A stretch of 64,000 nt of DNA from positions 1,054,001 to 1,118,000 of the forward strand of contig NZ_VCEK01000001.1 of assembly GCF_005862235.1 (NCBI RefSeq). Reading direction: 5' to 3'. The DNA is from Saccharomonospora piscinae. GTDB lineage: Bacteria > Actinomycetota > Actinomycetes > Mycobacteriales > Pseudonocardiaceae. The notes below the pieces were generated by a model that ran no database searches, was not told the DNA's origin, and saw only the letters and a program-made list of their open reading frames with translations. Shown here piece after piece: positions 8,377-16,059 of this stretch. The translations under genes and the position numbers were made by a program. How positions within the stretch are numbered: position 1 is the stretch's first letter; each line of letters opens with the position of its first letter.

Positions 8377-9402
8377 TCAGCCGAAGAACACCTCGGCCTC
8401 GGCGTACCGCTCCGGCGGCACCGTCTTCAGCTCCGCGGTGGCCTCCGCCAGCTTCACGCGCACGATGTCGGTCCCCCGCAGGGCCACCATCACCCCGGCG
8501 TCCCCCTCGGCCACGGCGTCGACGGCGTGCAGGCCGAACCGCGTGGCGAGCACCCGGTCGTACGCGGTCGGGGTGCCGCCGCGCTGCGTGTGCCCGAGCA
8601 CCACCGCGCGGGACTCCTTGCCGGTCCGCGTGGCGATCTCGTCGGCCAGCCACGTACCGACCCCGCCCAGCCGGACGTGCCCGAACGCGTCCTTCTCCCC
8701 TGCCTGGAGCACCTCGGCGCCGCCTTCGGGCACGGCGCCCTCCGCGACCACGATGATCGGCGCGTACTCGCGCTCGAACCGCCGTTCGACCCACTCGATG
8801 ACCTGGTCCACCGAGAACGGGCGCTCGGGCACGAGCACGACGCTCGCACCGCCGGCCATGCCCGAGTGCAGCGCGATCCAGCCCGCGTGGCGGCCCATCA
8901 CCTCGACGACGAGCGCCCTGTGGTGCGACTCGGCCGTGGTGTGCAGCCGGTCGATCGCCTCGGTGGCGATGTGGACGGCGGTGTCGAACCCGAAGGTGTA
9001 ATCGGTGGCACCCAGGTCGTTGTCGATCGTCTTCGGCACCCCGACGACCTTCACGCCGTCGTCGGTGAGCCGCTTCGCCACTCCCAGCGTGTCCTCCCCG
9101 CCGATGGCCACGAGGGCGTCGATGCCCTTCTCGGCCAGGACACGCTTGATCGCGTCGACCCCGCCGTCCTCCTTGTACGGGTTGGTACGGGAGGAACCGA
9201 GGATCGTGCCGCCCCGGGTGAGGATGCCCTCGACGTCGTCGCGGGTGAGCCACGAGCCCTCACCGGTCAGGGGGCCGCGCCAGCCGTTGCGGAAACCGAA
9301 GATCTCCCAGCCGTGCGTCGCGATGCCCTTGAGGACGACGGCACGGATCACCGCGTTGAGGCCGGGGCAGTCGCCACCGCCGGTCAGCACACCGACTCGC
9401 AT
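8377..9402 (-). CDS. pfkA: 6-phosphofructokinase, probably PPi-dependent by active-site residues
   Basis: A 341-aa PFK-A family enzyme phosphorylating fructose 6-phosphate. Motifs: GVLTGGGDCPGLN, the PKTIDND catalytic block (Asp127), MGRHAGWIALHSG, GHTQRGG. At the donor-discriminating positions it has Asp104 (GGEDT) and Lys124 (PKTIDND). Asp104/Lys124 is the pattern of PPi-dependent PFK, including the Amycolatopsis methanolica enzyme; ATP enzymes have Gly104. Two tandem ATGs (9405, 9402) follow GAAAGG; the second gives the usual MRVGV start and 8 nt spacing. Divergent from the DAHP synthase leader. Confidence 0.93.
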   Translation of the reverse strand: MRVGVLTGGGDCPGLNAVIRAVVLKGIATHGWEIFGFRNGWRGPLTGEGSWLTRDDVEGILTRGGTILGSSRTNPYKEDGGVDAIKRVLAEKGIDALVAIGGEDTLGVAKRLTDDGVKVVGVPKTIDNDLGATDYTFGFDTAVHIATEAIDRLHTTAESHHRALVVEVMGRHAGWIALHSGMAGGASVVLVPERPFSVDQVIEWVERRFEREYAPIIVVAEGAVPEGGAEVLQAGEKDAFGHVRLGGVGTWLADEIATRTGKESRAVVLGHTQRGGTPTAYDRVLATRFGLHAVDAVAEGDAGVMVALRGTDIVRVKLAEATAELKTVPPERYAEAEVFFG

Positions 9403-9489
9403 CATCAGCGCCTTTCAGTTGTCCTGCGTCACACTTTCGTCGCCAGCGTAGTACCCAACACTCTTGATCGGTGCAGCGACGCCGCCTGC

Positions 9490-9495
9490 TAGAGT
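9490..9495 (+). promoter_or_regulatory. Extended -10 promoter TGCTAGAGT of the aromatic leader/DAHP synthase
   Basis: TAGAGT at 9490-9495 is preceded by TGC, an extended -10, with TTGATC at 9464-9469 as a loosely spaced (20 nt) -35. The leader GTG lies 7 nt downstream, so transcription should begin on or next to the first codon. Confidence 0.55.
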
Positions 9496-9502
9496 GTCCG
9501 CC

Positions 9503-9574
9503 GTGCAGCGCGAACGCTCGTTCTGGTTTAGCGGGCCGGCCCGGGGTGGGCCGGTCGGCGAGACCCTGCGCTGA
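9503..9574 (+). CDS. Phe-Trp-Phe leader peptide of DAHP synthase (23 aa)
   Basis: A GTG-initiated 23-codon frame ending in TGA at 9572. It contains the consecutive aromatic codons TTC TGG TTT (SFWFSG) and lies 93 nt before the DAHP synthase ATG. There is no Shine-Dalgarno; the -10 TAGAGT is 7 nt upstream, as for a leaderless start. Sensing charged tRNA-Phe or tRNA-Trp by a stalled ribosome would fit transcription attenuation of the first shikimate step. An aroF leader attenuator is known in Corynebacterium glutamicum (aroR); homology to it is not claimed. Confidence 0.6.
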   Translation: MQRERSFWFSGPARGGPVGETLR

Positions 9575-9612
9575 CCGACCTGACACCTCGAGCCGGACGA
9601 CGAGCCGGCTCG
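9553..9612 (+). promoter_or_regulatory. Candidate attenuator hairpins after the aromatic leader peptide
   Basis: GGTCGG (9553-9558) can pair with CCGACC (9575-9580), enclosing the end of the leader frame. CGAGCCGG (9589-9596) pairs with CCGGCTCG (9605-9612) over an 8-nt loop. The second stem has no T-tract, so it could be a terminator of the actinomycete kind or mask the DAHP synthase ribosome site further down. Which pair excludes which was not computed. Confidence 0.4.
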
Positions 9613-9667
9613 ACGGCGGCGCACCGGGTTGCACGGGCGGCGAGGCGGCTTGCGGAAAGGACATCCC

Positions 9668-10771
9668 ATGCCGCACGACCCCGCGAGCACACTGGCCGCG
9701 GCCGACCCGATCACCGCGCTGGACGACCGGCGCACCACCCGCATGAGCCCACTGCTCTCGCCCGCGCTTCTGCGGGCAGAGCACCCCGTCGACCGCGCCG
9801 TCGCCGAGACGGTCACGCTCGGCAGGCGCGACACCGTGGACATCCTGGACGGCCGGGACGACCGCCTGCTCGTGCTGGTCGGCCCGTGCTCGGTCCACGA
9901 CACCGACGCGGCACGGCACTACGCCCGGCTGCTGGCCGAGCACGCCGAGCGGGTGCGCGACGATCTCCACATCGTCATGCGGGTGTACTTCGAGAAGCCG
10001 CGCACCACGCTCGGGTGGAAGGGCCTCATCAACGACCCTGGGCTCGACGGGACCTACGCCGTGAACGACGGGCTCCGGCTGGCCCGGCGGCTGCTGCTGG
10101 ACATCTCGGCGCTCGGGCTGCCGGTGGGCTCCGAGTTCCTCGACCCGATCACGCCGCAGTACCTCGCCGACACCGTCACGTGGGGCTCCATCGGTGCGCG
10201 CACGGCGGCGAGCCAGGTGCACCGGCAACTGTGCAGCGCGCTGTCGATGCCGGTGGGAGTCAAGAACTCGACCGAGGGCGACGTGCAGGTGGCCGTGGAC
10301 GCCGTCCGGGCGGCGGGCGCGAGCCACGTGTTCCCCGGGATCAACCCCGACGGTCTCGCGGCGCTGGTGACGACCTCCGGCAACCCGGACTGCCACGTCA
10401 TTCTCCGGGGCAGCGCCTCGGGCCCGAACCACGACGCGGGGACGGTGGCGAGCACGCTGGCGCGGTTGCGCGAAGCGGGCCTGCCCGAGCGAGTCGTCGT
10501 CGACGCCAGCCACGGCAACAGCCGCAAGGACCACGTGCGGCAGGCCGCCGTGGTCCGCGAACTCGCCGCCCGCGTAGCGGACGGCGAACGCGGTGTCACG
10601 GGGCTGATGCTGGAGAGCTTCCTGGAGGCGGGCCGCCAGGACCTCACCCTCGGACGCCGCGAAGACCTCGACTACGGCCGCAGCATCACCGACGCCTGCC
10701 TCGACTGGCCCACGACCGCGACCCTCCTCGACGAGCTGGCGGCTGCCGTGCGTGCGCGCCGGGGGGCGTGA
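9668..10771 (+). CDS. aroG: 3-deoxy-7-phosphoheptulonate (DAHP) synthase, class I
   Basis: A 367-aa class I (AroF/G/H-type) enzyme condensing PEP and erythrose 4-phosphate, the entry to aromatic amino acid synthesis. Motifs: LLVLVGPCSVHD, MRVYFEKPRTTLGWKG, GSEFLDPITPQY, IGARTAASQVHR, GVKNSTEGD and the metal-binding VDASHGNS. Mycobacteria use a class II enzyme at the corresponding place, so the class differs. The ATG at 9668 follows GGAAAGGAC; the 13 upstream codons of the longer frame overlap the leader region and are rejected. Expression is probably governed by the Phe-Trp-Phe leader. Confidence 0.95.
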   Translation: MPHDPASTLAAADPITALDDRRTTRMSPLLSPALLRAEHPVDRAVAETVTLGRRDTVDILDGRDDRLLVLVGPCSVHDTDAARHYARLLAEHAERVRDDLHIVMRVYFEKPRTTLGWKGLINDPGLDGTYAVNDGLRLARRLLLDISALGLPVGSEFLDPITPQYLADTVTWGSIGARTAASQVHRQLCSALSMPVGVKNSTEGDVQVAVDAVRAAGASHVFPGINPDGLAALVTTSGNPDCHVILRGSASGPNHDAGTVASTLARLREAGLPERVVVDASHGNSRKDHVRQAAVVRELAARVADGERGVTGLMLESFLEAGRQDLTLGRREDLDYGRSITDACLDWPTTATLLDELAAAVRARRGA

Positions 10772-10786
10772 CGGTCGCCCGGTGAG

Positions 10787-10841
10787 TGCCGCGAAGGCCA
10801 CCCACGTTGCGTCTGACGCAGTGAAGGTGGCCTTCGCGGCA
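10787..10841. terminator. Long compound inverted repeat between convergent genes (copy 1 of a dispersed element)
   Basis: Outer arms TGCCGCGAAGGCCACC (10787-10802) and its exact complement (10826-10841), with an inner TGCGTC/GACGCA stem. It lies between the stops of aroG and the RNase AS gene and can terminate both. The right half is identical over 25 nt to the element at 20805-20855. Confidence 0.7.
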
Positions 10842-10847
10842 CCACGC

Positions 10848-11363
10848 TCACCGCGCCGGGTAGGCCCCCTTGCGGGTCTGGTCCTGGCGGGCCTGCTCGA
10901 TGACCTGCCAGCGGCGGTGGTTGTGCCGGGCGTCGGCGAGCGCGTCGTGCGCGTCGTCGGGGGCCGACGGCAGCCGTGGCCGCCCCACGTCGTCCCAGCG
11001 CTGCCGCAGGTCGCGCGTGAAGCGGGGCAGCTGGCGGGGCAGCGACGGCATCGCACCCCAGAGCTGGGCCAGCGCCACGTGATCGTAGGCGGCGTACCAG
11101 GCCCACAGTTCGATGCCGTCGCGGGGTTTGCCGAAGAAGTCGAGCAGATCGGCCCGCAACTGCCGCCTGCTGCGCCAGGCCGCGTCGGCGGGCGGCGGCA
11201 GCTTCGTCAGCACGTGCTCGCGGACCCAGGGACCTGCCTTGGCCGGGTCGAACTCGGTGGAGACGGCGTAGAACTCCCGCCCCGACTCGTCCACGACACC
11301 GATCGAGACCAGATCGATGGTCACGCCGTCCTCGATGAACTCGGTGTCGTAGAAGAATCGCAC
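10848..11363 (-). CDS. RNase AS-type 3'-5' exoribonuclease
   Basis: A 171-aa DEDD-superfamily nuclease matching the Rv2179c family, known to degrade adenylate-containing RNA 3' to 5'. Metal ligands are visible: FYDTEFIEDG at the N-terminus (Asp, Glu), YAAYDHVALAQLWG in the middle (Asp) and DDAHDALADARHN near the C-terminus (His, Asp of the DEDDh type). The GTG at 11363 gives the family N-terminus; TACGGT (11371-11376) lies 7 nt upstream with no Shine-Dalgarno, so it is predicted leaderless. The frame extending to 11402 is rejected. Confidence 0.88.
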   Translation of the reverse strand: MRFFYDTEFIEDGVTIDLVSIGVVDESGREFYAVSTEFDPAKAGPWVREHVLTKLPPPADAAWRSRRQLRADLLDFFGKPRDGIELWAWYAAYDHVALAQLWGAMPSLPRQLPRFTRDLRQRWDDVGRPRLPSAPDDAHDALADARHNHRRWQVIEQARQDQTRKGAYPAR

Positions 11364-11413
11364 GCCGGGCACCGTACTCGACCCGCTCGGCGGCAGGCCC
11401 ACCCGCGCCCCGC

Positions 11414-12175
11414 TCAGCCCGCCTGCGACTCCGGCAGCCTGGTCACCTCACGGGCGTCCGGCTGCGCGGGGACGGCAGGGCGCAACCCGGCCTCGTCGGC
11501 GGCGAGCAGCTCCTTCGCCTTCGCCGCGTAGATGTCCACGTACTCCTGCCCGGACAGTTCCATCAGCGAGTACATGATCTCGTCGGTGATGGAGCGCTCG
11601 ACGAACCGGTCGCCCGCGAGGCCCTCGTACCGGGAGAAGTCCAGCGGCGCACCGAAGCGGATCTCCAGCTTGCGGGGCCACCACATCTTCGAGCCGATCG
11701 GGTTGACGCGGTCGGTGCCGACCATGGCCACGGGCACCACCGGCACCCTGGCCTCCAGCGCGATCCTGGCGACACCCGTCTTGCCCTTGTAGAGCCGCGC
11801 GTCGGGCGAGCGGGTGCCCTCGGGGTAGATGCCGAGCAGGTGATCCTCCCTCAGCAGCCGGACGGCGGTGTCGATGGCGGCCTGCGCCGCCGTGCCCCCG
11901 GACCGGTCGATCGGGAACTGGCCGACGCCGGTGAAGAACCACTTCTTGAACTTGCCCTTGACGCCGCGCTCGGTGAAGTACTCCTGCTTGGCGGGAAAGG
12001 TGACCCGGCGCGACACGTAGAGCGGCATGAAGAACGAGTCGGCCACCGCGAGGTGGTTGCTGGCGAGGATGGCTCCCCCCTCGGCAGGCAGGTTCTCCGT
12101 CCCCGTGACCCGCGTCGGCCAGAGCAGGCGCAGCAACGGACCCAGCAGCACGTACTTCATCAGCCAATACAGCAC
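11414..12175 (-). CDS. plsC: 1-acyl-sn-glycerol-3-phosphate acyltransferase (PlsC family)
   Basis: A 253-aa membrane-associated acyltransferase that makes phosphatidate from lysophosphatidate. It has the family motifs NHLAVADSFF (HX4D), PIDRSGG, and YPEGTRSPD, plus a hydrophobic N-terminus (MLYWLMKYVLLGPLLRLLW). The GTG at 12175 follows an AGGAGG with 11 nt spacing. It resembles the PlsC encoded in the Rv2182c neighbourhood of mycobacteria. A second PlsC-like gene occurs at 52538. Confidence 0.88.
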   Translation of the reverse strand: MLYWLMKYVLLGPLLRLLWPTRVTGTENLPAEGGAILASNHLAVADSFFMPLYVSRRVTFPAKQEYFTERGVKGKFKKWFFTGVGQFPIDRSGGTAAQAAIDTAVRLLREDHLLGIYPEGTRSPDARLYKGKTGVARIALEARVPVVPVAMVGTDRVNPIGSKMWWPRKLEIRFGAPLDFSRYEGLAGDRFVERSITDEIMYSLMELSGQEYVDIYAAKAKELLAADEAGLRPAVPAQPDAREVTRLPESQAG

Positions 12176-12410
12176 TGGGTCTCGTTCCTCCTCCTGCGGT
12201 TTTCCTGCCGACGATCCAGACTACGAACGTCCGCCGCCACCGCACAACACGCCCTCGTCAGGGATACCCAGGCCGCGACCGAGGTCACACCGAGGGCGGG
12301 ACGAGACCGTCGTCACACGCGCCGACGTCACAGGTTCCACACAGCCGCGCTGCCCGGCCGCGAGTCGTGCGACCATGGGACGATGCGGCTTGACGGGAGG
12401 ACGACCGGGC

Positions 12411-13172
12411 ATGCCTGTGCTCGCCGGCGCTGAACCCTTCTACTTCGACGGCTCTCCCGAGGTGGGTGTGCTGTTGTGCCACGGCTTCACCGGTACTCCG
12501 GCGGCCATGCGCCCCTGGGGTGAGTACCTCGCGGAGGCGGGGTTCACCGTGCGCGGTCCCCGGTTGCCGGGTCACGGCACCACCTGGCAGGAGTGCAACC
12601 GCACCCGGTGGCCCGACTGGTACGGGTGGCTGCGCGGCGAGTTCGCCGCCCTGAGCGACCGGTGCGACATGGTGTTCGTGTTCGGCCTCTCGATGGGAGG
12701 CACGCTCGCGCTGCGCCTGGCGCAGGATCTCGGCCCCGCCGTCGGCGGGCTGGTGCTGGTCAACCCGTCGGTGCTGACCCGCAGGCTCGACGCCAGGATC
12801 GCCACGCTGCTCGCCCCGGTGGTGCCGTCCGCGGCGGCGCTGGCCGGCGACATCGCCCGGCCCGGCGTCCTGGAACAGGCCTACGACCGCACCCCGCTGC
12901 GCGCGCTGGCCAGTCTGTCGCGGTTGTGGCCGCTCGTGCGCCGGGACCTGCCGAGGGTGACCCAGCCGGTGTTGCTGGCCCGCTCGGCCGTCGATCACGT
13001 GGTGGAGCCCGTCAACGCGGCCGTGGTGGCCGCCAACGTGCGTAGCGAGGACCTGCGCGAGGTAGTGCTCCACAACAGCTACCACGTCGCCACGCTCGAC
13101 AACGACGCGCCGCTGCTGTTTCAGCGCAGCGTGGAGTTCGTCGAGTCCGTCAGACAGGTGAGTGCCCGATGA
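12411..13172 (+). CDS. Alpha/beta hydrolase (carboxylesterase/monoacylglycerol lipase-like)
   Basis: A 253-aa single-domain hydrolase. The HGFTGTP oxyanion loop is near residue 24, the nucleophile elbow GLSMGG near residue 95, and acid/His candidates are ARSAVDHVV and NSYHVATLDND near the C-terminus. This pattern matches bacterial carboxylesterase Est30/monoacylglycerol lipase enzymes that cleave short or medium acyl esters. The ATG at 12411 follows GGGAGG with 10 nt spacing. It overlaps the next gene by ATGA, so the two are coupled. Confidence 0.85.
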   Translation: MPVLAGAEPFYFDGSPEVGVLLCHGFTGTPAAMRPWGEYLAEAGFTVRGPRLPGHGTTWQECNRTRWPDWYGWLRGEFAALSDRCDMVFVFGLSMGGTLALRLAQDLGPAVGGLVLVNPSVLTRRLDARIATLLAPVVPSAAALAGDIARPGVLEQAYDRTPLRALASLSRLWPLVRRDLPRVTQPVLLARSAVDHVVEPVNAAVVAANVRSEDLREVVLHNSYHVATLDNDAPLLFQRSVEFVESVRQVSAR

Positions 13173-13735
13173 ACAGGACGTCAGGCCCCGACGGGCCCGA
13201 GGACGTGGACGCCACGTTCGCGAAGATCGTCGCGGACCTTCAGGCCGAGGGTTTCGGTACGGACACGGGCCGCGAACTGGACCGGGACGCCGACACCGAC
13301 GGCGAGTCCGGCGCGGAGGACGACGACGGCCCGGCGAGCGCGGACGGATCGCGACGGCGCTCGTCCGGCTCGCCGAGGGAGCAGGACACCGCGACCCGGT
13401 CCGGCTGGCGGGATTCGGGCACCGACTGGGACGACAGTCTGCTCGGCAAGGACGCCGAGGCGGCCTTCGACGCACTCGACAGCGACGACGACGAGCATTT
13501 CGTGCCACCGGAACCGCCGCCCCTGCCGCGGCCCCGCAAGGGCGCGGTCGTCGTCCTGCTGTTCTTCGTGGTGGGGCTGTTGCTGCTGCTCGCCCCCGGG
13601 CTGCTGGGGCTGGGCCGCACGCTCTCGCTGCCGCTGGGGCTGCTCGCACTGGCGACGGGTATCGCGCTCGCGTTGCTGCGGGTCAGGCAGGGGCCGCCGG
13701 ACGGAGCCGACCCCGCCAACGGCGCCCAGGTATGA
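13169..13735 (+). CDS. Acidic membrane protein with two C-terminal TM segments (hypothetical)
   Basis: A 188-aa protein starting on the ATGA overlap with the hydrolase gene. Residues 1-120 are strongly acidic and disordered-looking (DADTDGES, EDDDGPASAD, DSDDDEHF), followed by PPEPPPLPRPRKG, then two hydrophobic helices separated by GLGRT (VVVLLFFVVGLLLLLAPGL and SLPLGLLALATGIALALL). The arrangement suggests a cytoplasmic acidic tail anchored by a hairpin. Function unknown; coupling to a lipid-esterase gene hints at an envelope role. Confidence 0.75.
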   Translation: MNRTSGPDGPEDVDATFAKIVADLQAEGFGTDTGRELDRDADTDGESGAEDDDGPASADGSRRRSSGSPREQDTATRSGWRDSGTDWDDSLLGKDAEAAFDALDSDDDEHFVPPEPPPLPRPRKGAVVVLLFFVVGLLLLLAPGLLGLGRTLSLPLGLLALATGIALALLRVRQGPPDGADPANGAQV

Positions 13736-13744
13736 CCCCGGCTC

Positions 13745-14635
13745 TCACGGCCGGGAGGGAGCCACCGAGTCCAGCAGGCGCCACAGCTCGCCCGGGCCCA
13801 GCAGGCCGCTGTCGTGCGCGCCCACCCTGCGGCGCAGCTCCTGGTCGGCGGTAACGGCGACGAGGTGGTCCCTGGGGCGCTCCGCCCGCAGCCCGGCGAC
13901 GGTGTCGACGATCGTGTCGTCGCCCTCGCCGCGCGCCGCGACGACCTCCGCTCCGGGCACGCTGCCCACGTCGCGGGCGCGCCCCTCGGTCACCAGCAGC
14001 ACCCTCGGCCACCAGTGCCAGCGGCCCTGCGCCCCGAGGCCGAGGCGATGCGCGGCGGCCCCGGCCACCGACAGGCGGGCGAGCCGGTCGCGCAGCCGGA
14101 CGGCGGCGCCGGCGCGGTCGTGCCACCAGCCGTCGGGCCGGGCTCCCACCACGTTCGCCGCGTCGACCACCAGCACGAGCGCGCGGTCGAGTTCCGCACG
14201 CAGTGTCGGCCACGCCTGTGCGAAGTCCCCGTGCAGCGGGTATCGCTCCACCTCCCCGGGTGGCACCCAGCGCAGCTCCGCGCTCTCCTCGTTGGCCACA
14301 GTGGCCTCCACGGCGCCGCGGGCCGTGCCCAGCACCGTGGTGTAGCACCACGTGCCATGGTCCTCGACGCGGGAGGAGGTCAACCGCACCGACGACGGCG
14401 GCACGGCGGTCTCCTCCTCGGTCTCCCTGGTCGCGGCCTCGGCGGGAGTCTCGCCGGGCAACACGGCGCCGCCGGGCAGCGCCCAGGTCCGCCCGTGGTG
14501 CGTCCACCCGGCGCGGTGCTGGAGCAACACGCCGCGCCGCGGATCGGTCAGCAGCAGACCCGCCGCTCCGTGCGGTCCCCAGTGCCGCCGTCCGCAGTCA
14601 CAACTGACGAACCCTTCACCCTCACCGAGCAGCAT
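13745..14635 (-). CDS. Nudix hydrolase fused to a NYN/PIN-like nuclease domain
   Basis: A 296-aa two-domain protein. Residues about 20-145 are a Nudix domain with a full Nudix box (GGAVLPGETPAEAATRETEEE). From about residue 152 comes a NYN (YacP-like PIN) domain: LVVDAANVVGARPDGWW, then GEGDDTIVDTV and VAVTADQELRRRV, the acidic residues expected for metal binding. The first domain would hydrolyse a nucleoside diphosphate derivative, the second would cut RNA; the substrate is unknown. The ATG at 14635 has TAGGCT (14642-14647) 6 nt upstream, predicted leaderless. It ends 10 bp from the convergent neighbour. Confidence 0.8.
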   Translation of the reverse strand: MLLGEGEGFVSCDCGRRHWGPHGAAGLLLTDPRRGVLLQHRAGWTHHGRTWALPGGAVLPGETPAEAATRETEEETAVPPSSVRLTSSRVEDHGTWCYTTVLGTARGAVEATVANEESAELRWVPPGEVERYPLHGDFAQAWPTLRAELDRALVLVVDAANVVGARPDGWWHDRAGAAVRLRDRLARLSVAGAAAHRLGLGAQGRWHWWPRVLLVTEGRARDVGSVPGAEVVAARGEGDDTIVDTVAGLRAERPRDHLVAVTADQELRRRVGAHDSGLLGPGELWRLLDSVAPSRP

Positions 14636-14675
14636 TCACCCAGCCTAGCGACGACTGCGCCGGGTTCGTCCGCCG

Positions 14676-15617
14676 TCACCGGGTGCGCTCGCGGGCGAGA
14701 GTGGCCGCGCCCACGATCGCGGTGGAGTCACCGAGCTGCGAGGTTCGTACGCGGGCGAGCGGCCGGTGCCCGGCTCCGGTCACGATCGCGGCATAGCGTT
14801 CCCGGGCCTCGTCCACGAACAGCGGCGCCGACTCGGCCACCCCGCCCGCGATCACCACGACGTCGGGGTCGTAGACGTCCGCGATGAGCGCGAGCCCCTC
14901 ACCGAGCCAGTGCGCGAGGTCGGCGAAGGCGGCGAGCGCCACGCCGTCACCCTCCTTGGCCGCGTGGGCGACCCGCCGCCCCGTGATCTCGGCCTGGTCG
15001 GCGGAGTCCCTGGTCAGCGCCGACGAGCGGGGACGGCGGCGCGCGAGCAACTCGACCGCGGTGGCCGCGAGCGCGGTACCGCTGCAGTAGCGCTCCCAGC
15101 AGCCGTGTCCGCCACACGGGCACGGGCGGCCGTCCGGAACCACGCGCAGGTGCCCCAGTTCGGGCGCGACGCCGTGCGCACCCCGGAAGATCCGGCCGTC
15201 GAGCAGCAGTCCCGCACCGATTCCGGTCCCGACGGCCAGCAACAACGCGATGCCCGCGCCGCGCGCCGCGCCGAAGCGGTGCTCGCCGACGGCTGCGGCG
15301 TTCGCGTCGTGCTCCAGCGTCACCGGCACCCCGAGCCTGCCGGACATCCGGTCGGCCACCGGGGCGGACCGCCACGGCAGGTGCGGCGCGAAGCGCACCG
15401 AACGGCGGTCGGGGTGGACGAACCCCGCCACGGCCAGGCCCACGGCATCGACCGGGTGCCGGGAGCGCAGCTCGTCGACCACGGTGGTGACGGCGTCCTC
15501 CAGCGCGTCCGTCGAGCCCGGCGTGGCGACCCGGGCCGAGTCGAGCACGCAGCCCTGCTCGTCGACGACGCCCGCGCGCACGCTGGTGCCGCCGACGTCA
15601 ACGCCGATCGCGGGCAT
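14676..15617 (-). CDS. ROK-family sugar kinase (glucokinase-like)
   Basis: A 313-aa ROK kinase: N-terminal phosphate-binding GVDVGGTSVRAG, catalytic EHDANAAAVGE, and the zinc site GRPCPCGGHGCWERYCSG. It probably phosphorylates glucose with ATP. The ATG at 15617 overlaps the upstream gene by 20 bp, making this the last gene of a four-gene operon with a START-domain protein, an ArsA-like ATPase and a Cys-motif protein. It could instead act on N-acetylmannosamine or another hexose. Confidence 0.85.
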   Translation of the reverse strand: MPAIGVDVGGTSVRAGVVDEQGCVLDSARVATPGSTDALEDAVTTVVDELRSRHPVDAVGLAVAGFVHPDRRSVRFAPHLPWRSAPVADRMSGRLGVPVTLEHDANAAAVGEHRFGAARGAGIALLLAVGTGIGAGLLLDGRIFRGAHGVAPELGHLRVVPDGRPCPCGGHGCWERYCSGTALAATAVELLARRRPRSSALTRDSADQAEITGRRVAHAAKEGDGVALAAFADLAHWLGEGLALIADVYDPDVVVIAGGVAESAPLFVDEARERYAAIVTGAGHRPLARVRTSQLGDSTAIVGAATLARERTR

Positions 15618-16059
15618 CGGGCTCCCACTCGCTCGCGGGCGTGACCACCACGTGTTGCACCCGGCTCTCCCGGCGTTCGTCCTCCGGCGACCGGGTGGGC
15701 GGCGGCCGGAAGCCGGGCATGTGGACACCGTCCTCGGGGGCCCACCGGTCGGCGAGCACGGCCCGCAACAGGGCCAGCAGCTGGGTGACGTGGTCGAGCA
15801 CGCGCGCGGCCACGTCGACCCGCTCACCACGACACAACGACACCACCGCGCACAGCGGGCACCACTCGCACCCGCCGTCGTCGGTCCCGGCCGCCTGTTC
15901 GCTGGACTGCTCCGAGCCGTGCGCGCGGCCGTGCCCTGCCTGGATCACCCCGTCCAGCCAGGGCCTCGCCTGCTCCACCACGAGGTCCACCAGCAGCCGG
16001 ATCTCCTCGGCGAGCCGTGCGCCGTCCGCGCCCGGCTCCGCCTGGTCGTGGCTCGTCAT
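15598..16059 (-). CDS. Conserved Cys-motif protein (Rv2183c-position homologue)
   Basis: A 153-aa protein starting on the ATGA overlap with the ArsA-like ATPase stop. The N-terminal helix is LAEEIRLLVDLVVEQARPWLDGVIQ; then CEWCPLCAVVSLCRGE, a four-Cys motif suited to zinc; the C-terminal half is Pro/Arg-rich. In mycobacteria a small protein of this kind sits next to the ATPase/SRPBCC genes. Function unknown; perhaps a partner of the ATPase. Confidence 0.75.
   Translation of the reverse strand: MTSHDQAEPGADGARLAEEIRLLVDLVVEQARPWLDGVIQAGHGRAHGSEQSSEQAAGTDDGGCEWCPLCAVVSLCRGERVDVAARVLDHVTQLLALLRAVLADRWAPEDGVHMPGFRPPPTRSPEDERRESRVQHVVVTPASEWEPDARDRR

Noticed and set aside
12285-13649. Minus-strand frame of 454 codons
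   Set aside because: Opposite the hydrolase and acidic membrane protein genes; no motif.
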